DNA of 39,176 bases from Helicobacteraceae bacterium (GTDB lineage Bacteria; Campylobacterota; Campylobacteria; Campylobacterales; Sulfurimonadaceae). The notes under the pieces were generated by a model that saw nothing but the letters and a program-made list of their open reading frames with translations, was not told where the DNA came from and did not search any database. The DNA is taken from positions 1 to 39,176 of the forward strand of contig JALUFE010000057.1 of assembly GCA_027052175.1 (NCBI GenBank). Direction: 5' to 3'. Positions 25,213 through 34,378 of the stretch are shown here, piece by piece (positions within the stretch are counted from its first letter, which is position 1; the number at the start of each line of letters is the position of its first letter). A program made the position numbers and the translations under genes.

Positions 25213-26763
25213 ATGCTAGATCATATTTTAACAATACTCATATTTTTCCCTGTTGCAGCGGGTCTGCTCGGTTTTGTCGTCAAGCCGCAGGGTATCAGAG
25301 CTTACGGGATAGCCGTCTCGGTTGTAGAGTTCGTACTCTCACTTGTATTGTGGCTTATATACGATCCATCTGTTTCCGGGATGCAGTTTATGGAGACGAT
25401 TCCGCTCGTTCCCTCTTTCGGTATCAACTATACGGTAGGAGTTGATGGAATCTCGCTCTTTATCATCATATTGGCAGCATTCTTTACGATGATAGGAATT
25501 GCTTCTTTGCCCAAGACAAAAGATGAAAAGAATATGATTGTCACACTGCTCTTTTTGCAGATGACGATGGTGGGTGTCTTTGCCGCACTGGATGCGATCG
25601 TTTTCTATGTTTTCTGGGAACTCTCTTTGGTGCCGATGCTCTACATAATCGGTGCATGGGGCGGGCCGCTTCGTATATATGCATCGATCAAATTTTTCCT
25701 CTATACCTTTGCTGGATCGCTCGTGATGCTTGTGGGTATGCTCTTTATGGCATACTTCTACTATCAGGTGACAGGAAAATGGAGTTTTGCACTGCTTGAC
25801 TGGTACAGACTCGTACTGCCGCTTAATTATCAGCTCTGGCTTTTTGTGGCTTTTTTTCTCGGCTTTGCCATCAAAGTACCGATGTTTCCTTTCCATACGT
25901 GGCTGCCATACGCGCACGGTCAGGCACCGACTATAGGTTCGGTCATTCTTGCCGCAATTCTTTTGAAAATGGGTACATATGCATTTATCCGTTTTTCACT
26001 TCCGCTTTTTCCTGATGCGAGTGTCTATTTTATGCTCCCAGTCGCCATACTGGCGATCATTATGATCGTATATACTGCAATGGTGGCATATGCGCAGGAG
26101 GATATCAAGCAGGTCGTCGCATATAGTTCAATCTCGCATATGGGTGTCATCATTCTAGGAACGTTTGCGATGAATGTGGAAGGTATTAGTGGTTCTATTT
26201 TCTTAATGATAGGACACGGAGTCGTCTCCGGAGCACTCTTTTTGCTTGTCGGTGTCATCTATGAAAGACGTCATACGAAGCTTATGAGTGAATTTGGAGG
26301 ACTTGCCGATGTAATGCCGAGATACGCTCTTGTCTTTGGTATTATGTTGATGGCGTCTGTAGGACTGCCACTGACAATCAACTTCGTAGGGGAGTTTCTT
26401 AGTTTCCTCGGATTCTATCATCAGTCTCATATATTGACGTTGATAGCCGGTACGGCAATCATTGTCGGTGCCATCTATATGCTTAGTGCATTCAAAAAAG
26501 CATTTTTCGGCAAAGTAACAAAAGAGGAGAACAAAAATCTTCCCGACCTTACGAAAACGGAGCTTGTGGCTCTCGTTCCTCTCGTGATCATTACAGTATG
26601 GCTGGGGGTTTATCCTAAACCGGTACTTGAGCCGATCAACAACAGCGTGGAATCAGTGGTAGAGTTGATGCATGCAAAAGCGGTTACAGCCGAAGCAAAA
26701 GCAAAAATTGCTGACGTAAAAGCGATCAAACTCGCGAGCGCAGCGGCAAAGGAGGCAGAATAA
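25213..26763 (+). CDS. nuoM: NADH-quinone oxidoreductase subunit M
   Basis: The 516-residue antiporter-like pump subunit has about 14 spans, with the glutamate in FWELSLVPMLYIIGAWGG and the lysine in FAIKVPMFPFHTWLPYAHGQ. After the last span the protein ends in an alanine/lysine-rich tail of about 30 residues (AKAVTAEAKAKIADVKAIKL) predicted helical, which is longer than in most NuoM. The stop overlaps the nuoN start (TAATG). Confidence 0.97.
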   Translation: MLDHILTILIFFPVAAGLLGFVVKPQGIRAYGIAVSVVEFVLSLVLWLIYDPSVSGMQFMETIPLVPSFGINYTVGVDGISLFIIILAAFFTMIGIASLPKTKDEKNMIVTLLFLQMTMVGVFAALDAIVFYVFWELSLVPMLYIIGAWGGPLRIYASIKFFLYTFAGSLVMLVGMLFMAYFYYQVTGKWSFALLDWYRLVLPLNYQLWLFVAFFLGFAIKVPMFPFHTWLPYAHGQAPTIGSVILAAILLKMGTYAFIRFSLPLFPDASVYFMLPVAILAIIMIVYTAMVAYAQEDIKQVVAYSSISHMGVIILGTFAMNVEGISGSIFLMIGHGVVSGALFLLVGVIYERRHTKLMSEFGGLADVMPRYALVFGIMLMASVGLPLTINFVGEFLSFLGFYHQSHILTLIAGTAIIVGAIYMLSAFKKAFFGKVTKEENKNLPDLTKTELVALVPLVIITVWLGVYPKPVLEPINNSVESVVELMHAKAVTAEAKAKIADVKAIKLASAAAKEAE

Positions 26764-28271
26764 TGTTAGAGCCTATTAACGTAAGTATGGAGTCGCTCAA
26801 TATAATGACTCTTGCACCGATGCTTATTCCAATCGTCGGTGCTCTTTTGATCCTTGTTGTCGATTTGGCCAAGCCAAACATAGACAAGTCCTTGTACGTA
26901 ATGCTTAGCATTCTTTTCTTGTTTATGGATTTTATGTCTTTGATAGGGTCCGGATCGGCATTTGCACAAAACGGTACGATATTGGGACTTTTCGATGTTA
27001 TGTTGATTGACGGTTTGGCGATCGTTTCCGAACTGATCATTGTCGTCGCATCAATGCTGTTTATACCGTTGGCGCTTACGTCGAAACGTTTCCATGAATT
27101 CAGTTATCCTGAATTTTTTGCGTTCTTTTTGTTTATGATTTCCGGCTTTCAGTTTATGGTTGCTACAGACAACCTCATTCTTATTCTTGTCGGACTCGAA
27201 ACGGCGTCACTTGCACTTTATACTCTTATAGCGATGCACAATCGCGAGAAATCGTTCGAGGCGGCAGTCAAGTACTTCACTATGGGTGCATTGGCGGCAG
27301 GCTTTTATACTTTCGGGGCAATGATTTTCTATGCCGTGACAGGATCGGTTGAGATAAATCAAATCGCAACGGTGCTGACTGCAAACGGATATGCCGATAT
27401 CGGTTATGTAATGGTGGGTACAGCATTTATACTCGCTGCATTTGCTTTCAAGCTCTCTCTTGTTCCGTTTCACACGTGGGCACCCGATGTTTATGAAGGT
27501 GCAAGTGCGACGATGGCGGGATATATGTCTATCGTACCGAAAATTGCAGGATTTATCGTCGCGATGCGATTTTTCGAATTCCTTATCCACAGTGGTATTT
27601 TTTGGGTTGAAGCGATTCTTTATGTTTTTGTCATCGTTACAATGACCGCTGCAAATCTTTGGGCGCTTGTCCAAACCGATGTAAAAAGAATGCTTGCCTA
27701 CAGTTCCATCTCGCATGCCGGCTTTGCAATGGCGGCGGTGATGATAGGCACGACACAGGCTAACAGTGCGCTGCTTTTGTATTGGGTACTTTTTACGTTT
27801 ACTAACCTCGGTTCCTTCTCCATGCTCTGGATATCAAGACAGAAGAAACTTCTTCCAGGCCAAAGTAGTGACCATTCTTACGAAAAGTTTGCGGGAATGG
27901 TTCGAACTTCACCGATGGCAGCGACGATCATGGGTCTTTTTATGCTTTCGCTTGCAGGGGTGCCTCCGTTTGCACTCTTTTGGGGTAAATTGTATATGAT
28001 AAGTTCGGCCGTAACAGCAGGTTACACTGTATTGGCTCTTATTATGGCACTGAACTCGGCGATTGCCGGTTACTATTATCTTAAACTCGTTGTTTATATG
28101 TTTATGAAAGAGCCGACTGACAGTAGATTTGAGAAAGTTTTTTCATCCAATGTTTCACTTTCTCTTAAAACTATCATCGGCATCGCAGCGATAGGAACCA
28201 TATTTGCTTTCGTTGCAGTAGAGCCGTTACTTAAAGCAATAGGTGGTTTCGTTTATAACAGCGGCTTTTAG
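26763..28271 (+). CDS. nuoN: NADH-quinone oxidoreductase subunit N
   Basis: The 502-residue antiporter-like pump subunit is the one next to NuoK. Conserved points are GLETASLALYTLIAM, the helix-7 lysine in FAFKLSLVPFHTWAPDVYEG and LAGVPPFALFWGK. It closes the nuo operon. pflA starts 17 bp later, and no terminator is seen between them. Confidence 0.97.
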   Translation: MLEPINVSMESLNIMTLAPMLIPIVGALLILVVDLAKPNIDKSLYVMLSILFLFMDFMSLIGSGSAFAQNGTILGLFDVMLIDGLAIVSELIIVVASMLFIPLALTSKRFHEFSYPEFFAFFLFMISGFQFMVATDNLILILVGLETASLALYTLIAMHNREKSFEAAVKYFTMGALAAGFYTFGAMIFYAVTGSVEINQIATVLTANGYADIGYVMVGTAFILAAFAFKLSLVPFHTWAPDVYEGASATMAGYMSIVPKIAGFIVAMRFFEFLIHSGIFWVEAILYVFVIVTMTAANLWALVQTDVKRMLAYSSISHAGFAMAAVMIGTTQANSALLLYWVLFTFTNLGSFSMLWISRQKKLLPGQSSDHSYEKFAGMVRTSPMAATIMGLFMLSLAGVPPFALFWGKLYMISSAVTAGYTVLALIMALNSAIAGYYYLKLVVYMFMKEPTDSRFEKVFSSNVSLSLKTIIGIAAIGTIFAFVAVEPLLKAIGGFVYNSGF

Positions 28272-28274
28272 ACA

Positions 28275-28318
28275 AAGGAGGGTGAATCATGCGAATAGTG
28301 CTGCTGTTCACCCTTCTT
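28275..28318 (+). promoter_or_regulatory. Predicted hairpin over the pflA ribosome-binding site and start
   Basis: AAGGAGGGTGAA (28275-28286) pairs with TTCACCCTTCTT (28307-28318): 12 bp with a single G-U pair. The 5' arm is the whole Shine-Dalgarno sequence; the 20-base loop holds the ATG at 28289. When folded, the site would be masked. It may tune pflA expression relative to nuo. Confidence 0.55.
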
Positions 28319-30655
28319 CTCACTTTTGAATTGCAGGCACTTGAGATAATATTATCAAAAGGTGAAGAAAAAAAGCAGTCATACGGCGTAATAGAAATTT
28401 CCAACGACGACACTTTTTTATGCAAAAGTCAAAGTGACAAGTTCGGTAATCCAAAAGATCTTATTTGTGTTTTTGACAAAATTCCAAAAGAACCTATTAA
28501 AGCGGTAGAAAACGAATTTTTTACGCTCACTTCCAAAAAATTGAAAAAAAATTTTTTTCTTCTAATCCATGCGAAATATAAACTTTATTTCAAACCAATC
28601 ATTTTTGATTTGACAAAAGATTCAAAAATCTTTACACCGCACACTGTGCGTTCGAAGCGGTGGGTCGTAGTCGGATATCTCAAAGATATGCCGCTGATAA
28701 AAGAGACTGAGAAAAAGCACAACAGCATCTCTTTCCCGGTTTATATGCCTGTAACGCCTCTTCCTTACATAGGCGGTCTCGATCTCAAGGGAAATCCCGT
28801 GCATATTCGAGACAGCGAAGATGTAAAAGCTTTTGTGAAAGTAAAGAAACTTTTTGCGGCGAAGAAATATGAAGACTGCATAGAGGCAGTGGATGAGACA
28901 CTTGAATTTTATCCAAAAACCCTTTTTGGCTCGGAACTCCTTTATTATAAGATCAAATCACTTTTTAAACTGCATGCATACCAAAACGTGCTGGATCTTT
29001 CAAAAGAGTATCTGCATAATTTCTCTTCAAGTGAAAATATTCCTGAAATTTTAATGATGACGGCAGTTTCCTATTATAAAAACGGCCAATATACAGATGC
29101 CGATTACTTCTTCGACAGGCTTTTCAGTGAGCATGCGGATTCGGTATATACGAAGTGGGGATATATATACAAAGCGGATATGGCTGTAGATTCCGGAGAA
29201 GACTCAAAAGCGATCAAATATTATAAAAAAGCCCTTTTGACGACACGCAGCATGGATGTTGCCGCAATGGCCGCTTTCAAACTGGCACGCTTGTATGCGA
29301 CCGAAGGGAAATACACACAAGCAAAGAAATACATAGATAAAATCTTGAAGGCAAAAGAGGAGTTCTTCTACAAACATTATGCGATGTCTAAAAAACTGAT
29401 GTTCGATTTGGCCGACTCCGGACATTATCTTTTGGCTGCAGAGATAGATGAAGCAATTCTCAAATACATGAAAAAGAAAGAGGACGAATATGAAACGGAT
29501 TTGTATAGTCTGGGTATATGGCTTGCAAAAACGCCGCAAAAGAAAAAGGCTGTTGCAGCACTCGATCGATATATAAAAGAGTTTAACGACGGAAATTTCA
29601 TAGAAGAGGTTGAAAAGACGCGTGATGCTATATTTTTCACATCTGAAAACAGGGATGCCAAGAAACTGCTGTCAAAATACGACAAACTTATAGAACGTTA
29701 CGGATACAGTGACCCGATAGGGCAAAGAGCATTATATGAGAAAGTGAAACTAATGCTGAAGAAAAAGATGTACAGCGACGTTTTACAACTGAAAAACGAG
29801 ATCCTGAAACTCGATGAGACACTCTATCATGACAAAGAGCAACTTATACAAAAAGCGGCACTGGGACTTATGGAGAGTGCGCTCAAAAGCAGGCAGTGTC
29901 AAGTGGTTCTCGATATACAAAGCGACTACAATGTAACGGTCTCAAGCAAGTGGGATTTTGGATTGTATGACTGTTTTGTCAAAGCGGCAGATTTTACAAA
30001 AGCCAAAAAGATCGCTGAGCGGAATTTGGAGATAAAAGATATAAAACTTAAAAAAGAGTGGTTGTACAGATACGCCAAAGTGGACTTCGCGACCGGAAAC
30101 TACTCTGAAACTATCGATGCCGTAAAGGATCTGCTAACACTTATAGATAACATCAAAAAGAGCAAATATAAAGATATCTATCGTGTGCTCTTTGATGCAT
30201 ATGACCGACTTGGCGACTTTGACGGAATGGTGGCTACGATTCAGAAGATCGAGGAGCTTTTTGGCCTGAGCTACAAAGACATCGACCGCTATGTCGATAT
30301 GATCAATATGGGTGTGACTAAAAAGGATGACAATATCATCATAAAATATGGTAGAAAGCTCTATGATTTGCAGCAGCGAACGGGATCACATGCACAAAGT
30401 CCGTTTGTAGAGTTCGCACTCTATCAGGCATATATGGATAAAGAGGAGTATAAAAAGGCATTAGAAGTTATCAGCTCACTTGATGATGTGAAGCTTTCTA
30501 AAAAGGAGAGGGCAAGACAGAAGTACTTAAAAGGGGCCGTCCTTGATAAGCTGTGGAGAAACGAAGATGCCAAAAAGGCCTATGAAGAGGCGATCAAAGC
30601 CGATCCCTCTTCTCCGTGGGCGAAACTTGCCAAGAGTGCATTGGAGCTTGATTAA
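28289..30655 (+). CDS. pflA: Periplasmic TPR protein PflA (flagellar motor scaffold)
   Basis: The 788-residue protein has a signal peptide (MRIVLLFTLLLTFELQA, cleavage likely after QA), an N-terminal beta-rich domain to about residue 165, and then many tetratricopeptide-like helical hairpins to the end (for example AAKKYEDCIEAVDETLEFYP and NEDAKKAYEEAIKADPSSPW). C. jejuni PflA (Cj1565c) is of about the same size and lies in the same place next to nuoN. There it forms, with PflB, the periplasmic scaffold that positions stators in the polar motor; loss gives paralysed flagella. A strong AAGGAGG sits 6 bases before the ATG. Its stop overlaps that of convergent bcp (TTAA). Identification rests on architecture, length and synteny. 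Confidence 0.85.
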   Translation: MRIVLLFTLLLTFELQALEIILSKGEEKKQSYGVIEISNDDTFLCKSQSDKFGNPKDLICVFDKIPKEPIKAVENEFFTLTSKKLKKNFFLLIHAKYKLYFKPIIFDLTKDSKIFTPHTVRSKRWVVVGYLKDMPLIKETEKKHNSISFPVYMPVTPLPYIGGLDLKGNPVHIRDSEDVKAFVKVKKLFAAKKYEDCIEAVDETLEFYPKTLFGSELLYYKIKSLFKLHAYQNVLDLSKEYLHNFSSSENIPEILMMTAVSYYKNGQYTDADYFFDRLFSEHADSVYTKWGYIYKADMAVDSGEDSKAIKYYKKALLTTRSMDVAAMAAFKLARLYATEGKYTQAKKYIDKILKAKEEFFYKHYAMSKKLMFDLADSGHYLLAAEIDEAILKYMKKKEDEYETDLYSLGIWLAKTPQKKKAVAALDRYIKEFNDGNFIEEVEKTRDAIFFTSENRDAKKLLSKYDKLIERYGYSDPIGQRALYEKVKLMLKKKMYSDVLQLKNEILKLDETLYHDKEQLIQKAALGLMESALKSRQCQVVLDIQSDYNVTVSSKWDFGLYDCFVKAADFTKAKKIAERNLEIKDIKLKKEWLYRYAKVDFATGNYSETIDAVKDLLTLIDNIKKSKYKDIYRVLFDAYDRLGDFDGMVATIQKIEELFGLSYKDIDRYVDMINMGVTKKDDNIIIKYGRKLYDLQQRTGSHAQSPFVEFALYQAYMDKEEYKKALEVISSLDDVKLSKKERARQKYLKGAVLDKLWRNEDAKKAYEEAIKADPSSPWAKLAKSALELD

Positions 30656-31122
30656 CTCTGCTGCAGCTCTTTGAGTTTTGAGAGAACCTCTTCTACGTGT
30701 CCTTTGACTTTTACCTTCTCCCAAACTGCGCGGATAACGCCCTCCGGATCGATGATGAAGGTTGAACGTACGATCCCCATATATTCCCGTCCATAGTTTT
30801 TTTTCAGCTGCCAGACTCCAAACTGCTCAAGTACCGTGTGCTCTTCGTCACTCAGCAGCGTTATACCCAGCTCTTTTTTCTCAATGAAGTTGCGATGCTT
30901 TTTGGGTGAATCGGCACTCACTCCTATAACGATGCTTCCAAGCTCTTCAAACTCTTTAAGATGTGTAGTGAAGTCGATCGCTTCGGTCGTACATCCGGGT
31001 GTGTTGTCTTTGGGATAGAAGTAAAGTACGATCCACTTTCCAAGCAGGTCGCGCATGCATATCTCCACTTCATCCTGATTTGGCAAGCAAAAATCTTCAA
31101 CTTTTTGTCCAACTTTTAACAT
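30652..31122 (-). CDS. bcp: Thioredoxin-dependent peroxiredoxin, Bcp/PrxQ family
   Basis: The 156-residue cytosolic enzyme reduces peroxides. The peroxidatic cysteine C44 lies in NTPGCTTEA, and the catalytic arginine in IVRSTFIIDPEG. The resolving cysteine found five residues later in E. coli Bcp is isoleucine here (I49), so it is either a 1-Cys enzyme or uses C12 or C22. A good AAGGAG precedes the ATG. It is the last gene of the minus-strand ubiA-to-bcp run. Confidence 0.93.
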   Translation of the reverse strand: MLKVGQKVEDFCLPNQDEVEICMRDLLGKWIVLYFYPKDNTPGCTTEAIDFTTHLKEFEELGSIVIGVSADSPKKHRNFIEKKELGITLLSDEEHTVLEQFGVWQLKKNYGREYMGIVRSTFIIDPEGVIRAVWEKVKVKGHVEEVLSKLKELQQS

Positions 31123-31138
31123 GGAGTCTCCTTTTGTT

Positions 31139-31597
31139 TTAGTATACGAATAGTAGCAGATAAACCCAAATACCTGTAAGCGATGTAAGTGTTACCCCGC
31201 TGAAAGTGATCAGTCCGTCACGTCTGTGTCTGCCGAGTCTGACCTCCTTTTGCGCACTGAGAACGGTAAATGTCCAAAAAAGTGTTGTGGAGGCTGCGAT
31301 GGCTATGTGCAGAACAAGCACGGCAAAGAGGTAGCTGTGTGCTACCGAGCTTGTCTCTTCGAATGTTTTGAATCCTCCAAGAGCACGTACACCGGCTTCG
31401 AAATAGAGTACCACGGCGATCGATGTCACATACAATATGATCTGATAGAGCATATGGGCTTTATAGTACTTTTTCTGTGCAAGTTTAATACCGCCAAAAA
31501 GAAGCAGCGGCAAAAGCACGACGATGAGAGTGACTTCATCCATAAAAAGAGGGGCGCGGGTACCGAAAAATCCGGGTTTGAACATATACTCCATCAT
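31139..31597 (-). CDS. DUF420 membrane protein
   Basis: The 152-residue protein has four predicted spans and opens with the DUF420 signature GFFGTRAPLFMDEVTLIVVLLP, then a histidine in YKAHMLYQ and others in VAHSYL and LVLHIA that could bind metal or haem. DUF420 proteins are often encoded near haem-copper oxidase assembly genes; no such genes are seen here, and the role is unknown. Two in-frame ATG codons lie in tandem (31597 and 31594); AAGGA is upstream. It overlaps the dedA stop. Confidence 0.8.
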   Translation of the reverse strand: MMEYMFKPGFFGTRAPLFMDEVTLIVVLLPLLLFGGIKLAQKKYYKAHMLYQIILYVTSIAVVLYFEAGVRALGGFKTFEETSSVAHSYLFAVLVLHIAIAASTTLFWTFTVLSAQKEVRLGRHRRDGLITFSGVTLTSLTGIWVYLLLFVY

Positions 31598-32193
31598 TTT
31601 TTCCTTTTTTGGACTCTATAGTAGCATATCAAGAGCAATGAAACGATAAGAAGTGTTGCGAATGTGATCTCTTTGAGATAGCGATGCAGAATTTCTTGCT
31701 CTTTTCCTATAAAATAACCAAGAAGAATGAGTATCAATGACCATATTCCCGCTCCCAAAGCGGTATAAAGAGTGAATTCGATTTTATTCATCCTCGCTAT
31801 ACCGGCAGGGAGGGAGATAAGCTGGCGGATGCCCGGAATCAGCCGCCCCGTAAATGTCGAGATATGACCGTGATTTTGAAAAAAATCATCGAGTTTGGAG
31901 AGTGTCGTTTCGGAAATGAAGAAGTATTTCCCATAGCGCAGGATGAAACGCCGTCCGAGATAAAGAGCTATGAAATAGTTGATAAACGCTCCGGCCAGTG
32001 AACCGAGGATGGCAGAAAGAAGTATGAAAGGAATGTTCATCTCTCCCTGATAGGCAAGATAGCCGGCAGGAACAAGGACAGCTTCGCTTGGAAAGGGGAT
32101 AAAAGAGCTTTCAATCGTCATAAGGAAAAAGATCCCGGGGTAACCAAGATGCAATATCCATGCAACGAGCTCGGAAACAAAATGTTCTATCAT
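31594..32193 (-). CDS. DedA-family membrane protein
   Basis: The 199-residue protein belongs to the DedA/VTT family. It has the ESSFIPFPSEAVLVPAGYLA re-entrant motif with its acidic residue, GSLAGAFINYFIALYLGR, and the RLIPGIRQLISLPAGIARM motif with conserved arginines. Members flip or carry phospholipids and undecaprenyl phosphate and maintain the proton-motive force. Its place next to murG, which uses an undecaprenyl-linked substrate, makes a lipid-carrier recycling role attractive, but this is inference. Its start overlaps the murG stop (ATGA). Confidence 0.9.
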   Translation of the reverse strand: MIEHFVSELVAWILHLGYPGIFFLMTIESSFIPFPSEAVLVPAGYLAYQGEMNIPFILLSAILGSLAGAFINYFIALYLGRRFILRYGKYFFISETTLSKLDDFFQNHGHISTFTGRLIPGIRQLISLPAGIARMNKIEFTLYTALGAGIWSLILILLGYFIGKEQEILHRYLKEITFATLLIVSLLLICYYRVQKRKK

Positions 32194-33212
32194 TTTTCGA
32201 CCGTTTCGGTAATTACTCTGAGGATATCGTCTGCAGCTCCTTTTTGAGAGAGCTGCATAAGTGACTCGCTTTTATCGGAGATATTTTCATCCAGGATATG
32301 CAGCAGCAGCTCTTTTGGCTTTTCATTCTCTCTTTTGAGCCAGGCAAGATTATTGTCGGCAAGGTACTTGGCGTTGAAGTACTGGTGGTCACCGGCAGCG
32401 TAAGGATAGGGGATATAGAGGGCGGGAAGAGCGTTTGCGGTGAGTTCCCAGAGTGTGCTTGCACCTGCACGGCTGACAGCCAGATCGGCTTTTTGCATAA
32501 GATCGTCAAGATTGTCGATAAAGCCGTAAAGTTCCACATCCAGCCCCATCTTTCCGTATGCCTCTTTGACACGGTCGAAGTCTCTTTCGCCTGCTTGATG
32601 GATGATTTTGATGCCTCTTTTTGTCAAATCATATGCCGTTTCGAGAGCCAGATCGTTGATCGCTCTTGCTCCTTGGGAGCCGCCGAGGAAAATAAGTGTA
32701 CGGATATCCTCTCTTTTTCGAGCTTTTTCGAAGAAACGCTCCGCAACGGGATAAGCCTTGATGGAGGAACTTTCGTCGTAACTTGAGAAAAACCCTGCTG
32801 CATATTTTTTCAAAAGTGCATTGAGTCGTCCCGTTTTGGCATTTTGCTCATGGATAAAAAGAGGGATGCGAAGTAAGACAGCGGCAAAGCTTGCCGGTGC
32901 CGCACTGAAACCGCCTACACTAAAGACGACATCGACTTTTTCTCTTTTCAAGATGCGTATAGAGGAGAAGAAAGCTTTTAAAATCAAGAAGAGCGCTTGT
33001 ATCTTTTCAACGCCTCTTTTGTTGACTACTCCGGTGGTATTGAGGAAAAATTTACGACTAAAAAGAGGAGAGTGCTCGAAGTATTTTTTATCTTGACCTG
33101 AGGTCGAACCGATATAGATACATTCAATTCCCTTTTTGTTCGCAGCCTCTGCCAGCGCTTTGGCTACGGCGAGATGCCCGCCTGTTCCTCCTCCCGTAAT
33201 ACACAGTTTCAT
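32190..33212 (-). CDS. murG: UDP-GlcNAc:lipid I GlcNAc transferase MurG
   Basis: The 340-residue GT28 glycosyltransferase makes lipid II from lipid I at the inner face of the membrane. Motifs are GGGTGGHLA at 7-15, SVGGFSAAPA, HEQNAKTGRLN, the second glycine loop LGGSQGARAIND and the donor site SRAGASTLWELTANALPALY with PYAAGDHQ. Length is slightly short of E. coli MurG. Starts and stops interlock with ftsW and dedA (ATGA on each side). Confidence 0.97.
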   Translation of the reverse strand: MKLCITGGGTGGHLAVAKALAEAANKKGIECIYIGSTSGQDKKYFEHSPLFSRKFFLNTTGVVNKRGVEKIQALFLILKAFFSSIRILKREKVDVVFSVGGFSAAPASFAAVLLRIPLFIHEQNAKTGRLNALLKKYAAGFFSSYDESSSIKAYPVAERFFEKARKREDIRTLIFLGGSQGARAINDLALETAYDLTKRGIKIIHQAGERDFDRVKEAYGKMGLDVELYGFIDNLDDLMQKADLAVSRAGASTLWELTANALPALYIPYPYAAGDHQYFNAKYLADNNLAWLKRENEKPKELLLHILDENISDKSESLMQLSQKGAADDILRVITETVEK

Positions 33213-34378
33213 AAATCAACCTTTTTGGAAATCATTAAAACCATTCCTATGCCAATGGAGGAAGCGAGCATCGAAGAGCCTCCGTAACTCAAAAAGGGTA
33301 CGGCAATCCCTTTGATGGGGGTAATCCCGCTGATACCGTATGAGTTCAGAAGAAAGGAAAAGCTGATAACAAGTGCGATGCCAAGAGCGAAGAGCGAGAG
33401 AGTTTTGTCGGTAACTCGGTTGGCTATTTTAAATATACGAAGTATAATGAGAGTAAAAAGTGCGACAATAACGAAGATACCAAAAAACCCAAACTCTTCG
33501 GCCGTGCCCGATAAAATAAAGTCGGTATGCACATCGCTCAAAAATCCAAGCTTGAAACCGCCGTCTGCCAGTCCTACGCCAAACAGACCGCCATGATGTA
33601 TTGCATTGAGAGAATGACCTATCTGATAAGGAACGACATCGATAGGGACACGCAGTTTTTGGGCATACTCGGCAGGGAAAATAGAGAGTACGCTGTCTTG
33701 CGCGATGGCCCACCATGATTTGACTCGTTCGATACGGTGGCTTTTAGAGACGATAAAGAGGATACCGGCTATGATAATTCCAAAAAACATCGTCAAGAAA
33801 AAGCGCATACTGCTTCCAGCAAAAGTGAGCATCACGATCATCGTCATACCAAGCACCATCACTTGACCGAGATCGTTTTGAATAAAGGCAATCATAAACA
33901 TAACGATGAGAAACATCACCGCATAGGGTAGGAACACTATGGCTTCATCTTTGAGTTTGCTTTCTGGTTTATGTTCGATCTTGCGTGAAAAACTCCAGGC
34001 CAAAAACCATACGAATCCTACTTTGAAAAATTCTACGGGTGCAAGCGAAAAGCCGGCTATACGTATCCAGCGTTTGGCTCCTCCTACGGCATGTACCAAA
34101 GATTCAGGTAAAAAAGGCATAGCAATCATCAATAGAGCCGAACCGAAAAAAAGAGTAAATCCGAGAGGCTTGATCCATTTGTCGGGATCAAGTTGTGCAA
34201 GTGACCACATAATAAAAATCGCAGCACTTCCGTAAATAAGTTCACGGATAAAAAAGTGCAACGCACCTGTTTTGTCGAGTATAACGACAAATTCCGACAT
34301 ACTGTAAACGAGTATTATAGCAAAGGTAATAAGTATGGCAACATACGTAAAAAGTTTTCTATCGGCGCTGTGTGTCAT
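33209..34378 (-). CDS. ftsW: Peptidoglycan polymerase FtsW (SEDS family)
   Basis: The 389-residue protein has about ten membrane spans and the SEDS signatures GAKRWIRI, SLAPVEFFKVG, QNDLGQ, TDFILSGTAEEFGFFG (with the catalytic aspartate) and PIKGIAVPFLSYGGSSM. SEDS proteins polymerise glycan strands from lipid II. FtsW rather than RodA is preferred because it sits next to murG. The ATG overlaps the upstream gene (ATGA). Confidence 0.92.
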   Translation of the reverse strand: MTHSADRKLFTYVAILITFAIILVYSMSEFVVILDKTGALHFFIRELIYGSAAIFIMWSLAQLDPDKWIKPLGFTLFFGSALLMIAMPFLPESLVHAVGGAKRWIRIAGFSLAPVEFFKVGFVWFLAWSFSRKIEHKPESKLKDEAIVFLPYAVMFLIVMFMIAFIQNDLGQVMVLGMTMIVMLTFAGSSMRFFLTMFFGIIIAGILFIVSKSHRIERVKSWWAIAQDSVLSIFPAEYAQKLRVPIDVVPYQIGHSLNAIHHGGLFGVGLADGGFKLGFLSDVHTDFILSGTAEEFGFFGIFVIVALFTLIILRIFKIANRVTDKTLSLFALGIALVISFSFLLNSYGISGITPIKGIAVPFLSYGGSSMLASSIGIGMVLMISKKVDL

